From Pomacea canaliculata (Eukaryota; Mollusca; Gastropoda; Architaenioglossa; Ampullariidae), in the NCBI RefSeq assembly GCF_003073045.1, contig NC_037592.1, positions 3,337,924 through 3,401,923 of the forward strand: 64,000 nt of DNA, read 5' to 3'. Under the pieces are notes generated by a model that worked only from the letters and a program-made list of their open reading frames with translations, had not been told where the DNA came from and searched no databases. Position 1 is the first letter of the stretch, and the number at the start of each line of letters is the position of its first letter. Shown piece after piece: positions 1 through 11,800 of the stretch. A program made the translations under genes and the position numbers.

Positions 1-2919
1 GTATCAAAACGAAAATTCCAGGATTCCACCAAGATTAATTAGAGTTAATTAAAAAATAATAATAAAATAAATAGCACATTTGTATAGCGCCTTTTTCCAG
101 CATCAGCCAGACTCAAGGCACTTTACATATTTACATGCAAGCACATCATATTAATTTATAAATATGATAATTAATACATTGACGCTGCTTGGTACGTAGT
201 GTAGCATCATTCAAAACTGCACTGTGCCTAAACGAATGGGAGGAAACTTCTGGAAGCTTTGAATTGTTCTAGTATTGATTACTTCCCTTCAACAGCTAAA
301 CAACGTCAACCAATCAGAAATTTTGTTATGTTTGAAAGTAGGCAAAGATTCATTTGATCATGTCACGGACCTGTGTATTGGATACAGTCATGATCAAGTG
401 CGATGTTGGAGCCTCATGCAGGTTTCTCAATTCGACAAGGATTTGTACTCATACAACCAAAGATGACAAGAAGTGAGTAAAATTTAAAGACTAATGTATA
501 CTTTAATAAAATATATGTTTGTTTGGCATTGTATGTTTGTATATAATGAGTAAATATTTCTTGTTCATTTCTATGTTTGACCTACTTGCGCTCCTCCATT
601 TTTTACTACCGCCAATTCTAGCCATCTGGACAAATATCGTCTGATTCTAGAAAAGAACACGGTCATGGTTTCCTCTCTCTCTCTCTGGTCAATGTCGCTC
701 GCTTTGGGCCCATGAGCCACTAAAGTGTTAAATAGTTTGAAAAACACGGGAGGCAGGGACTGGTACGTGACATGGTACCAATAAAGCGATACTGATTGTC
801 GTCTTAGTCCCCTTTGTATCTCCCTGCTTCTTGGTGGGAGTGATGCTGTTGGTGGTCTTAGCAATGTAACCAAAAGTAGGAGAGACGTTTCTGCAAGAAG
901 AACAATATAAAACATGTTTAAGTGGTGGGGTGGGGCATGTTTGATGTGGCCAACCAACCCAAAAGAAAGGAAAATATGTATATATAAAGATAAGGACAAC
1001 AAAGACACATAAACGAGCAGAATAAACAAAACAAAATAATGGGCACCCGCGCAGCAACACCACACAGACGCGCAGCCACACGCCGAGTGATACAATAACA
1101 AACAAAGCAACCTCCTTGCTTACCGCCTCGCACAACACGCCGTGACAAGAACACTCACAGACACAACTAAAGAAACTGCCAATCACTTAGTCCAGCGGTT
1201 CTCAACCTGTGGGGCGCGACCCCCTGGGGGGTCGCGACGTGCCTACAAGGGGGTCGCGATGGTGGTCATTTTTTAAAAGTTTCTTATACCGGTATTAGTG
1301 AAATTAGCTTAGATTGTGTAACCGAGTGGTAGGGGCGATCAAACTCCAAATCTCTTCTCCCTATTCAAGTACACTGTCTCGGCATGCAGTGACTTCTCAC
1401 TTCCAAAACTCAAAACACAATCCCCCTCTCAACAATTAAGCCTCCAATCTCCCTCCTCGCCTTTTGCCCTCTCTCTCCCCCAATCTCTCATCGCTGACTC
1501 CCCTCTCCCTCTCCAGTCACACCTCTTTTTTTAAAAAAAAAAAAAATCTAAACTGCACGCATTCAGGAAACGTCCATCATTCATACCCTTTCGCCCTCGC
1601 ACGTGCTCAATCCTAGTACTCTAGGTCCCTGACAGAAGGCCATGACCACACAGTGCGGGGTGGGGGCTTAAGAACGTCCGATGGCTGCTGCTAATGGCAT
1701 ATTTATCGGACATATTTGAGAAGCTGAACGTTGTGAATACTTCTCTGCAAGGGAAGGACACCACCATGTTACAAACAACTGACAAGATGAATGCTTTCGT
1801 CCGAAAAATTTCGTTGTGGACGCAAAAGATACGCCAGGAAAATATTTTTGATATGTTTCCGTGCTTGTGTAAGTGCAAGGCTGACAACTTGAATCTTGAC
1901 AGGGATGGGCAAGCTACTTTTAATTTGTAGCCGGCTAGGCTACAGCTACTTTTTTTCAAAACGTAGCCAGCTACACTACAGCTACAATTTTCCAAAACGT
2001 AGCCAGCTACTTTGGGTTACTTTTAAAATGTAGCCAGCTTCTTTTGGCTACTTTTGGCTACTTTTAAAAGCGTGATGTTTTAAAAAGTTAGCTGTAGTCA
2101 GCTGGCTGTAGCAACATACACAAACATCAAACATACACACAAAACCCTATTACTTGCTAACACAAGAACTGGTTTTTATATACATTGACCTTTATTCTGA
2201 TCTGAGACCACCAAAAACTCCATATTAACAACAAAATGCAAAGGTATAAAACAAACTTTTGACTTAGAGCTGATAATTTTGTGAATACTGTTAAAACAAA
2301 TCTACATGCTTTCAGTCCTCCATGGAATTGAACTTGACCAGAACTTTGGCCTCGAAGTTGCTGTCTGTCCCCCTAGTGCGCAGCTTTGTCATGATAAATC
2401 CTGCCAGACTGAACAATCTCTCAACCGCAGCACTGCTTGGCAAGACGGTGTTGGTGCGCAAATAGAGTTGTTTGATCGTGGGCTATTTGTCCAGTTCATT
2501 GACATTCTGCGACAATCCAGACATCAGGAAGGTAGTTGTCTCAGGGGTGCCGGTAACTTCTTCATAAATGATGAAGTCTGCCTGTTCAGCTGAGCACTTG
2601 CTTGGGGATTGGACTGGCGTGTCCATCAATGCTGCCTCTGCAGTCAAGAGGGATCTGCATTTCTCACGCAGGGTTTGGTCCCCAGTCCACATCAACTTGC
2701 ACCTGAAACAATAATATGCACAATAATTAATGCTTAGTTTAATTTGGTTAAAAAAAAAATTTTCTTATTGTTGTTTTTTAATTAATTTTATAAAATGTAC
2801 TGGTTTTTATGTACTTATTTTGATTTGTAGGCAAGTGTCAAAAGACCAGTGACAGTGAATATTATGTTTTGTTTTTTTAATCAACACCCCTTCCCCCCAC
2901 CTCCCGTCAAAAGTTTATT

Positions 2920-3010
2920 TTTTAATTTATTTACGGATATTTGTATAGCGCTTATTCTCGTGTAATCTGAGCTCTAAGCGCTTCACATTCTTCTCATTCT
3001 CAAAAGAACA
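2920..3010. repeat. TATAGCGC-type dispersed repeat fragment
   Basis: The motif TTTGTATAGCGCTT followed about 30 bases later by CTAAGCGCTTCACA matches the short module seen near positions 80, 13115, 17800 and 19820. It lies in the third intron of the inner hAT transposase, so it joined that element later or was carried with it. The family is unnamed here. Confidence 0.5.
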
Positions 3011-3852
3011 GTGACAGAGAGTAGTTTATAAATGAAGAAAAAATACACTGAAATAACGAAAACTCTCCCTCACCTTGGGTTCGACACAGTTGCAAGCAGG
3101 GTGTCTTGGTCCTTATAGGCATCAGCAAATCTGGTCTCCAACCCATTCAGGACAGCAGTAGCTAGGGGACCACAGATTTCTAGCTTGGACTTCTGTTGCT
3201 CGATGCGGATCTTGAGGGTGTTGAGCTGAGGCAGGAGGTGTCCCAAGCCCACGCACTTCTCGCCCTGCAAGTAGTCGAGGCACATGAAATTTGAGTTCTG
3301 TGACCAAGAACAAAAGATATTAATTGTGGATACATCACCCTACTTAAAATAAAACTAGTAAAACAAACAAAAAAGGAAGAAAAAAAAAATAGTAAAACTT
3401 ACCTCCAACATTTGGTTCGCCGTTTTCCTGCTCATTAACTGCGTTTCCTGACCAGTGAGTCTGGACACGAACTTTGAAAACTTCTCGTTCTCCAGCATGA
3501 AGAAGGACAGGTTGCATTCCAACAGGTAATCAAGGACGGCAGAATTGACGTCTGCTTTGCTGACGGTACTCTTGTCTTCCACTTTGAAGAGCTTCGAGAC
3601 AGAGGGTTGGTCGTCGTCTTCCCTTTTCCGCTTTCGTGACGTTTCCAAGTCTTGAGTCCACTGCCTGGCAAGCAGTGGATGTTTCCTCTAAAATAAACAC
3701 ATGAAAATGAAACAAAATTTTAGAAGTCCATTCACAATCACAGCAAGTTTCTACCAAGCTAATTGTCATATTAAATTACTAGCATTAAATATAAAATCCT
3801 TCAAGCCACCATACTGTTCAAACGTCCTCCATGCTCTTTTCATACAAACAAA

Positions 3853-3877
3853 CCAAAACACACACACACACACACAC
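3853..3877. repeat. (AC)n microsatellite
   Basis: About 12 AC units in the first intron of the inner hAT transposase. Confidence 0.8.
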
Positions 3878-5310
3878 TTTATGACAAAGACTAAATAGAT
3901 AGCACAGAAACGGTATAGACAGCAGTTTGATCAGTCGTCGCCCCTGCGGTAATCACGTTGATGCAACCCCTTACCTTTCCACAATCTTTACAACATGTAC
4001 ACTCCTCTATTCCAAAAGCAGACAAGCAAGAACATGAAGAATGAAGATCGATGAAAATCTCAAGGAACTTACCTGCAAGTGCGTTCTCAAATTAAACGCC
4101 GAGGTCTTGTTCGTTGAGTACTTCGTGCTGCCGCACCCATTCTTGCATTTGAAACTATATCCACATTTTGTTGCTTCACAAAATGTAAAGAATTTCAAGT
4201 AAGGCTCGAAATTGATGGGTACGTCCATCTTCTTTTTTCAAATCGCTCCCGCCACATGGACGACACAGTACTTGCGGTTACTGAGCGTGCGAGACACGTG
4301 GTGTCTGGCTGTCAACACACCGAGCAGTGAGAACAGTGGCTGTCGTCGTCTTGCTGATACGCTGTCGACGAATGGTCGTGAAAGTAGCCAACATGTAGCC
4401 AAGCTACGGCTACTTTCTAAAATGTAGCTACGGCTACAAGCTACTTTTTTTAATTTGTAGCCGGCTAAGCTACAAGCTACAAAATTTGTAGCCAGCTACA
4501 GTAGCTGTAGCTAGGCTACAGCTACTCCCCATCCCTGAATCTTGATCAGGTGAAGAATGTAATTATTGCCCATCTAAACGGACTGCAAGAAAGGTTTCAG
4601 CATTATTTCGCTGAAATTGATGTGACTAAATACGATTGGATTCGTAATCCATTTCTGGCTGATCCTAGCACAAGCGGGTTGTCCACGCAAGAAGAAGAGC
4701 AGCTCATCGACCTTTCGAGTGACCAATCCCTGAAAATGGTCTTCCAAACAACACCAGTGCCAACATTCTGGATTAGCGTCAACGGTGAATATCCTCTCCT
4801 TTCTGAGAAAGCAATGAAAGTTCTGCTGCCATTTTCAACTTTGTATATGTGTGAGCAAGGATTTTCAGCATTGGCAGCACTGAAGACTAAATACAGAAAT
4901 CGTGTGGACGCAGAGGCTGTGCTGCGAATAGTAGTGGGTACGAACATCGCACACAGGTTCGCTTCTCTATGCAACAGCAAGCAGGCTCAACCTTCTCATT
5001 AATCAAAGTCAGTGTCCAATAAAATAATATTTATTAGCACCGCAGAATTTGCTTTAGTAAAATTTCATTAACAGTTATACTTCTTGCAGATACGAACTTT
5101 GTTCTTCCGTTGTTGAATTGCATTGATTTCCTCGACGCGGCGTTCGAGGTTAGCTAAGGCTCCCCCTCCCCCCCCCCCCCGCTCCTCCACCGACCTAGCT
5201 GGCTAAGGGGGGTCGCGGACGTACCGGTGTTCGTCAGGGGGGTCGTCACATGTAAAAGGTTGAGAACCGCTGACTTAGTCCTCCTCACGACCGCAACAAT
5301 AACTGGAATT

Positions 5311-5867
5311 TTTAATAGTCTTTAGTGCTTGTTAAGTATGATTTCAATTGATGCTCACTCTTGGAACCCTACATAAATCTGATTTCAAAAAAATGATCAG
5401 TACGTGCGTTAAATTTTAACACTTAAAAGAAAATGGCTGAAATCTGCCTTAGGATTTGTGGCTATATTGAGGTTTTTGTGCTCATATTGGTGTGGTGTTG
5501 GATTTAAAAGACATCAAAGTTTAACTAAAAAGATTTGATTTGTCAACCATGTCAGAAGAGCGCTGAAAGGCGTCTTGCGATTGATGACTTAGAAACAAAG
5601 AACTGCGTAAGATCCGTGTTTGAAAATTGTAGACAAAATAAATCACTACGAGTGTATAAGTTAATGTCACTTATGCTTGATGGTGACAGCGACACTGTAA
5701 TCCACCCCGAGAGCATTTTCAAGAAAATCATTTCCACAAAACTCATAAACCCAAATGCGTAACTCAGGACGTGCGAAGGTCGAATACCTTGTGCAGATAT
5801 AAAGCGGTGCACACACCTGACCGAATCATCAGACGGCTCAGGTTGACTGCAGCTGAGCTCAGTGAAG
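5311..5867. other. Upstream region of the ARHGEF39-like gene
   Basis: This is unique-looking sequence between the left repeat copy and the start codon at 5868. The last 50 or so bases are probably the 5' untranslated exon and core promoter. A 75-codon open frame at 5535-5762 (+) has no recognisable domain and no clear splice context, so I do not call it a gene. Confidence 0.4.
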
Positions 5868-8800
5868 ATGTCCGGTAAGTTGAAAATACAAACTCTTATA
5901 GCGCTCAAACCAACAACAAGACATGGACCTCATACGAGGGACTTAGGAGTGAACGACAGGACAGACAACAAATAGAAGACAAATACAGAAAACGCATAAA
6001 GTAACCAAGTAACAAGATGAGAAAATGAGAAAATCGTGATTCTGCAAAGGAGGACGGGATGAGAAGTAGCAATAAGGGGGAAAGAGTGTGTGTGTGTGGA
6101 GGGGAAGCGGAGGTTTAGAAAGGACTAGCATTATTGGCTTTTCGGATGTTTTTGGTGGAACTTTTGCATTATATGAGTTTACTAAAGTACATTTTCTTCT
6201 TAATTTTTTCATTGCTGTTAGAATGTTGTTTTCCTTTTTGAAATCTGTTTCATGGTGAATTTTCCTTAGTGAATCTCAAACGTTAACCACAGTTTGGAAC
6301 TCTTGGTGGAGCCATGCGGGCTTGCAGAAGTAGTTAACCCGTTTGGTGACCAGCGGTGTTTGTTGTTGTAGCCGGACTGACTGACCCCTCGTTAACACCC
6401 TACCTTATCTTAGCGCCAAATCACTCCATTCCTCTTTGTTGTTCCAGGGAAGAGGACGGAAGTTGCCAAGGAGAATTTTCCACGAAAAAAAACCCCAAAA
6501 AACTCTAGCTTTCGTTAGTCGGGTGCGTTGTCTAATCTTTTACCTCGCGTTGTGTTCTTTTTTCCTAACCACCACGCACCCGAACTCAGCAGACCTTGGA
6601 TTCCACAAAAGACCCTGCTTTACTTTCTCTCGCACTAAAGTGTCTTTTCTTTGGTACATCAATTCCGGATCTTCTCGTGTATTCTTTTATTCTTTCTTTG
6701 GTGCTGTGTCGATCACCACTAGCACATGGACAACACAATTCTCACTCGCACTAGTGATGCACGTCCACACAACGGAGACTCACGTACGACACACTAGCAC
6801 TCGTCGGTTTAACGGGATGAAACTTCCCAGCAGGACTAAACGTCTCGGTATAGTCTGCGCATGCGCATGAAGAGAAAATTCACTTCGTTATCGCTGCTCT
6901 AACTGCATAGCCATTTTTTTCTTTTCTTTTCTTCGCCGATTTACTATAACATTTTTACTTTTACTATTTTACTTGTTAACTCGGTGAAGAAAAGAATAAA
7001 AAAAAATGGCTATGCAGTGATAACGAAGTGAAGTTTCTCTTCATGCGCATGCGCAGACTATACCGATACGTTTAGTCCTGCTTGGAAGTTTCATCCCGTT
7101 ACAGTCGGCACTAACACGCTCACACAGGTATTTAAGGTTCAAAGACATATATTTATTTACATAATTTACACATACAACTACTGTATCAATCCTAGCCTAC
7201 CTACCTAGCCTGTCAAAACCTAACACCTAACTCCCTGTGGTGGGGAAAGAGACTGAGTTCCACGAGCCGCTATTTCCAGCGGACCAGATGCATCTCGGCA
7301 CTAAGGTACTTCTCGCTAACTCAATCTCCAAACCTTTACTTACTTCTATACCCAGTTTCTGTGCCGACAAAACGGTGCGAGCGCTGCTTTTCACCCGCTA
7401 TTTGTACCGGACAGTTCGGGTACTACGTCACCCGCTGTTGCTGTCCCTCTCGCACAGCGCAGCTCGCGCGACCACGCGTGGAGTGGAAGGGGATGTGGGG
7501 TGGAGGGACTAGGCACTGTCGGCAGTACCCGCTGACCTAAACAAGCGCTCCCGCTACAGTTGTAAATAAGCAGGAGGAAACGTTTTAGTCGGTGAGCGAT
7601 GGCTTCTTCGGGGTCTGCGATGTATAAATTATTTAGAGGAGAGCTGTAGAGGTCGGCGAGAAACTCCGATTCTTCAAAGTTTCTAAAACAACGATAAGTA
7701 ATTATTTTGTGTGTACCTCTAGAAGGTTTAATGCCTCGATCGTTTGCCCCAAGTTAAACTAATGGGAAAGTGGTCGCTGCAGCCATAGGTGGTACACGTA
7801 CTTCGATAATGTTTTGGCTGAGGATGTAGATATGGTCGATTAAACTCATGCACATGTGCGGGAATGGTTGTAGGTGGGATAATAGCATGTGGAAGGGACA
7901 TAAGGTGTTTGGCTGGTGTTTATGGTAGGGGGAAAGGGAGGGGGAGATCTGGGGGTTGCAGTTGATGACACGACACCTGTGTTCATCGTCCTCAAGACCA
8001 AGTAGTGACATTTGATGCTGACCGCCAGCCCACTGCTTCCTCTGTAGTTTCGATGAATGGGACAGGAGTGTGGGGGGTGCCTTGTTGACAGGTGGAACAT
8101 GATACTGGGAGGTGTGTGAATCGGGTTTTGCAGGAGGGAGAGGGGTAGTATAAGAAGGCACTTTTGGTTAGGAGGATACTATAGGGATTAGGGAGGAGAA
8201 GGGACTTGGTCTGTTATTTTGGCATCAGACAAAAGATTTCATCTGAGCTCTTGTCGGGGATTCCCAAGTTTCTGAGTAACACTGGCGAGAGAGGAGCGCA
8301 ATGCAGTTTCCTCACGGAGCATGAAACATCTCCCCACAGTACAAGTGGAACTTGTTATTCTTTGGCTGGATAGACTATCCTCGTGGCTTATGGGATAGAA
8401 GGGGCAAGTTGTTTGTTTGATCTATGAAATCCCTTGGTGTTTGTGGCAGAAGATGTGTCAGCATGACAAGAAGATAGGGCTACAGGTATTCGTTTACCAG
8501 GCTGCAGGTTAAAGGGGGCGTGGAGGGAGGGGAGAGACTGTGGCAGGTCGCACAAGGTCATCCACCAGGGCAGTGATTGTGGGAGACCTGTGGTGCGTGT
8601 TCTCGGAAATGTTACCGAGTAGCGGATGATAATAAATCTTGGGAGCGAGAGGTCATCTTGGGACGGATGGGCTTTCTCTAGCACTATCCTCTGGAAATCT
8701 TTCTTGTTTGGGGTCTTTGTTGTAGCCACAGTTAGTGAGGCCGTGTCATCCTTTGTGTTGGTGTCCGCAAGTGTGTGGACAATGGCACCACGAGGATGTT

Positions 8801-11800
8801 AAATGACAACAGTGCACGTTGTGTAGTAAACGTGGATTTTGTTGACTTTTTGTTCATGCCCTCACGTTTGCCCACTGTCGACTGTCGTATAGTTCCGATA
8901 GAATAAAATCAGTACAGTTCCCAAATGAAGAGTTGGGAAGTAGGGTAAAATTAGTTCATTAATTGTGCTATCATACCTTTTGGCTTGTAAAGCCCGGTGT
9001 TTCGTAGATAAAGAACGAAGCGCCATATTGCTAAGTGTTTGACAGTTTAAAAAGTGTTCTGTATTGGGTGTGAGTGATTCGATCTCTCTATATCTTTGCC
9101 TATACAGAGAATGTTTGTGACACGTGAGACCTACTGCTCTGGCCCATAATTACTTATTTCCAGTGCAGCTGTCGCCACACGATGGTCAATCGGTGAACTT
9201 TTAGGTAAAGGTGGGACTTAGCGCCATCTTGTCCTACCCTTATCCTCCGTGCTTGGTCGGTGAGACATTGATGTGCATCACGTGTGCATGTCACTGACTG
9301 TATTTGTCCGATCACAAAGTTATGCTCATGTACGCGTCACACATGTCTTCACTGTTGGTACACTTATTTCAAGGAAAAATACTTCTATTAGCACTGTTCA
9401 TGGTCGACCGTCAAATGGGGTTTGGCCAGCTGACGCCATCTTAAAGAAATGTTAGCAGGAAACTCAGACAAGGAGGTAGTTGTCTAGGTGAGATGTAGGA
9501 AGAGAGAAGTTCAGAGTAATGGTCAGGGCAGAAGCCAGAAAAGAAGCTAAAACAAGGTTACAGTTTGTATTGGATGCGAGAACGGATGGGTAGCCAGTGC
9601 AGAAAACGAAGAGGCGCGACAAGGCCCCGTTTCCTAATTAAAGCCTCCATAGTAAATGCAAAGGACTGTTGATTAATGTGTTTTATCTTCCACCCCTGCT
9701 TGTTTTCAAACAGGGTTATTTGAAATTTTGGGACAGGTCATGTAAATTTTCCATGTTCATATTTGATTCCAGTCGCATTCCGTGATCTTCTATATACCTG
9801 ATTTTTAAACATATATTTTGCAGAATGTCAGTATAGGTACTAATATCAGTATTCTGGATTTGTACAGAGTTAGAACCAGATTTAGGAGATGGTGTCTCAT
9901 TTGCTGCCAGCCCAGCTGAGACAGAAGTCCAAGAAAACTTAAAGCGAGAACAAAGACGTTGTGAGATCATCAAAGAACTTATTGAAGCAGAGAAGACATA
10001 TCTGAATCATCTGGATATTATTCACAAAGTAGGTTTTATTAATTCAGTCGAGTAATTGGTCACATTTTGTAGATGAAATGTTGACTATCTGTACACATTT
10101 TACTCTTGTTTCTTACTGTTTGTGCATGCTTCCGATTTTATTGACACTTGACTTGCTTTTGAAAGTTACAATCAGTGGATTTTCTCTTGACGGCAACATT
10201 GTCTACCTCTCAACAATCTGCATGATATCTCAAAATAACAAACTGAAAATATAAATGTAAATATATATATTAACTGATATATTGCACTGTCTAATTACGG
10301 AATATTATCTGCATCCAGTAATTAAAGGAGGCAAAAATGCTTTTCTTCATCTTACAAGTAGAACAGAGTGTGGCAGGTGGGCAGGCATTGTTGTCTTAAA
10401 CTCTTTGAAAACTGACATCGTAGAACTGTCAGGTGTTAGACTTATACCTTAAAAAGAAAAATTCTTGTCTTTTAATTTTATATCTCATAGTTATAACCTC
10501 CTTTCTTCTGTGTGCGTGTCTTCATGAGGTAAGAAGGTACTACTATATACCTGCTACAACTTCTGTTTTTAAAGCATCTGTAATGCAACCTGTATGGGTC
10601 AAACTACAAAAATTAGGCAAAAGTTTGTAAAAAGTAACTTCGCCAGCTATCCGCAGAGTAGATATCAATATGTAAAATTTATATAAGCATTAAAAATGTA
10701 ATAGGTTTAAGCATTTTTTAAAACTGACCTCCTCAAAAGCCAATTATTGTTGTTTTCTGAAAAGTCCTCAGGAACGGCACATATTTCACAAGTTATCTGT
10801 TTATCCACTGTTTCAGTTTTTCTACTTCCCCTTGCAGTTCAACTGGATTATTCCAGGAGATACCCATTCACACTTGTTTAGCAATATTGAGGAAATCAAT
10901 AAAGTCAACCGCACCTTGCTGGAAGTGATGGAGCAAAGCACAGTGGGTCAGGCTTTCCGTCACCTGGGCCCATTCCTCAAAGTGTATGCAACATACGTCA
11001 ACAACCACGAGCAGGCTTTAGCTGTGCTACAGGTAGCTGCAATACACCAGAACAGCACTTTCTTAATACATGTAGCTTGATGTGCTGTGCATCTCTGCTG
11101 GTTATAAATACAAGATTCTTTGAAGGCAAATGTAAAACTAAAATGTGGTAGGCGTTTTTTAATAACTTAGGAAAATATTGGTCAAAATGTCTCGTAAATA
11201 CTGTTTCATTGTGTGCAGTTGATTGTTTCAGGAATGGAGACAGAAAAAGCCAGAGTTTGCAGACTTCATTACAAAACAAGAATCCCGACCTGAATTAATG
11301 AAGCTGTCGATAAAGGATTTGCTAATCATGCCTGTGCAACAAATTCCCAGGTGAATATTATCGTGCTACAGAATCCGAGTTTATTGCTCCTGCAAGTATT
11401 ATTCATCGTCCCTTGACTTGTACCGGTTGTTGGGGGCGACACAACAGCTAACAAGGCCTGTCATTCGCGCCTTTCTTGGGTGACAATGAGCAGGACCTGC
11501 ACAGGACGACCAGCTCACTTCTTCACCTACTGTACTTCCTGTTGTCACTGCAGCGTTCACCGCACTCCAAGGTATCTCGAAGGACAGTCTTGGACAAAGT
11601 GTCATGCCGGGTCACATGGCCAAACCTAACCAATTTATGCCATGTGACTGTTGCAAGTAGAGTTCCTTGTGTCCTACAAGCATGGTCATCATTCTTCATA
11701 CGAAATCCTGTTCTCTTTATGAGACTCTGCCCTACCAAGCCATTGCCGCTGTTGTTGTTGCCGTCTTTTGAGAGGGTGGCTCCCAAGTGCTTCGTGCCTT

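Larger units (their letters stand above)
2312..4228 (-). pseudogene. Four-exon BED-finger hAT transposase, shortened, with one in-frame stop
   Basis: Four exons join in phase with consensus splice sites: 4228-4073, 3687-3403, 3297-3074 and 2702-2312, about 350 residues. The BED zinc finger crosses the first junction (CKNGC in exon 1, HLQRKH over the join). A basic KRKRE stretch follows and could be a nuclear signal. Exon 4 ends with the hAT dimerisation motif around SSAAVERLFSLAGFIMTKLR. A TAG at 2483-2485 lies where relatives usually have Trp, just before this motif. The protein is well short of the usual 600 or so residues, so part of the RNase H-like core is missing. It is probably inactive but only lightly decayed. 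Confidence 0.75.
1900..4537 (-). mobile_element. Inner hAT DNA transposon nested in the outer hAT
   Basis: The element starts CAGGGATGGG at 1900 and ends CCCATCCCTG at 4537. It is flanked by the 8-bp duplication AATCTTGA (1892-1899 and 4538-4545). Both subterminal regions (about 1905-2110 and 4385-4530) are packed with short copies of a GTAGCC-GCTA motif in opposite orientation, the usual transposase-binding clusters of hAT elements. The internal gene runs on the - strand. A TATAGCGC-type repeat fragment (about 2920-3010) sits in one of its introns. Confidence 0.93.
1694..5002 (+). pseudogene. C-terminal fragment of a hAT transposase (ZBED5/FAM200-like), split by a nested element
   Basis: The open frame 1694-1899 continues in the same phase at 4546-5002 if the inner element and one copy of its target duplication are ignored, giving about 220 residues. 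The sequence resembles the C-terminal half of the ZBED5/FAM200 group of hAT transposases: a helical stretch with LNGLQERFQHYF, then the dimerisation-type segment with LLPFSTLYMCEQGFSAL before the end. No start region, BED finger or first catalytic acid is present upstream. The frame is uninterrupted apart from the insertion, which suggests that the inner element arrived while the outer one was fairly young. No host function is implied. Confidence 0.8.
1193..5272 (+). mobile_element. Outer hAT DNA transposon (ZBED5/FAM200-like), internally deleted
   Basis: The ends are inverted repeats: CAGCGGTTCTCAACC at 1193 and its complement ending at 5272. They are flanked by the 8-bp duplication ACTTAGTC (1185-1192 and 5273-5280). 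The related repeat copy at 22 kb carries a single ACTTAGTC at the same place, which confirms the insertion. Eight-base duplications and this terminal sequence are hAT hallmarks. Inside, only the C-terminal part of the transposase remains (about 1694-1899 and 4546-5002). The N-terminal zinc finger and most of the catalytic region are gone, so it cannot move by itself. A second hAT is inserted at 1900. Confidence 0.93.
1..5310. repeat. Left copy of a duplicated repeat of at least 1.2 kb, interrupted by nested hAT elements
   Basis: Bases 1-1192 and 5281-about 5310 match 19741-20894 and 22021-about 22086 in the same orientation, at roughly 96% identity by eye over the first 500 bases. The copy begins at or before the window edge, so its true left end is unseen. 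It holds a TATAGCGC-type segment (about 60-130) and an AATAAA near 780. Reading frames inside it are not conserved between the copies, so I call no gene. The family is unknown: it could be a non-autonomous mobile element or a segmental duplication. The 4.1-kb interruption is the hAT pair listed separately. Confidence 0.8.

Noticed and set aside
571-1186. Several overlapping - strand frames in the left repeat copy
   Set aside because: The frames are broken differently in the right copy, are low-complexity and have no domain.
6436-6870. 144-codon + strand frame in intron 1
   Set aside because: It runs into the foldback arm, with no domain and no consistent splice sites.
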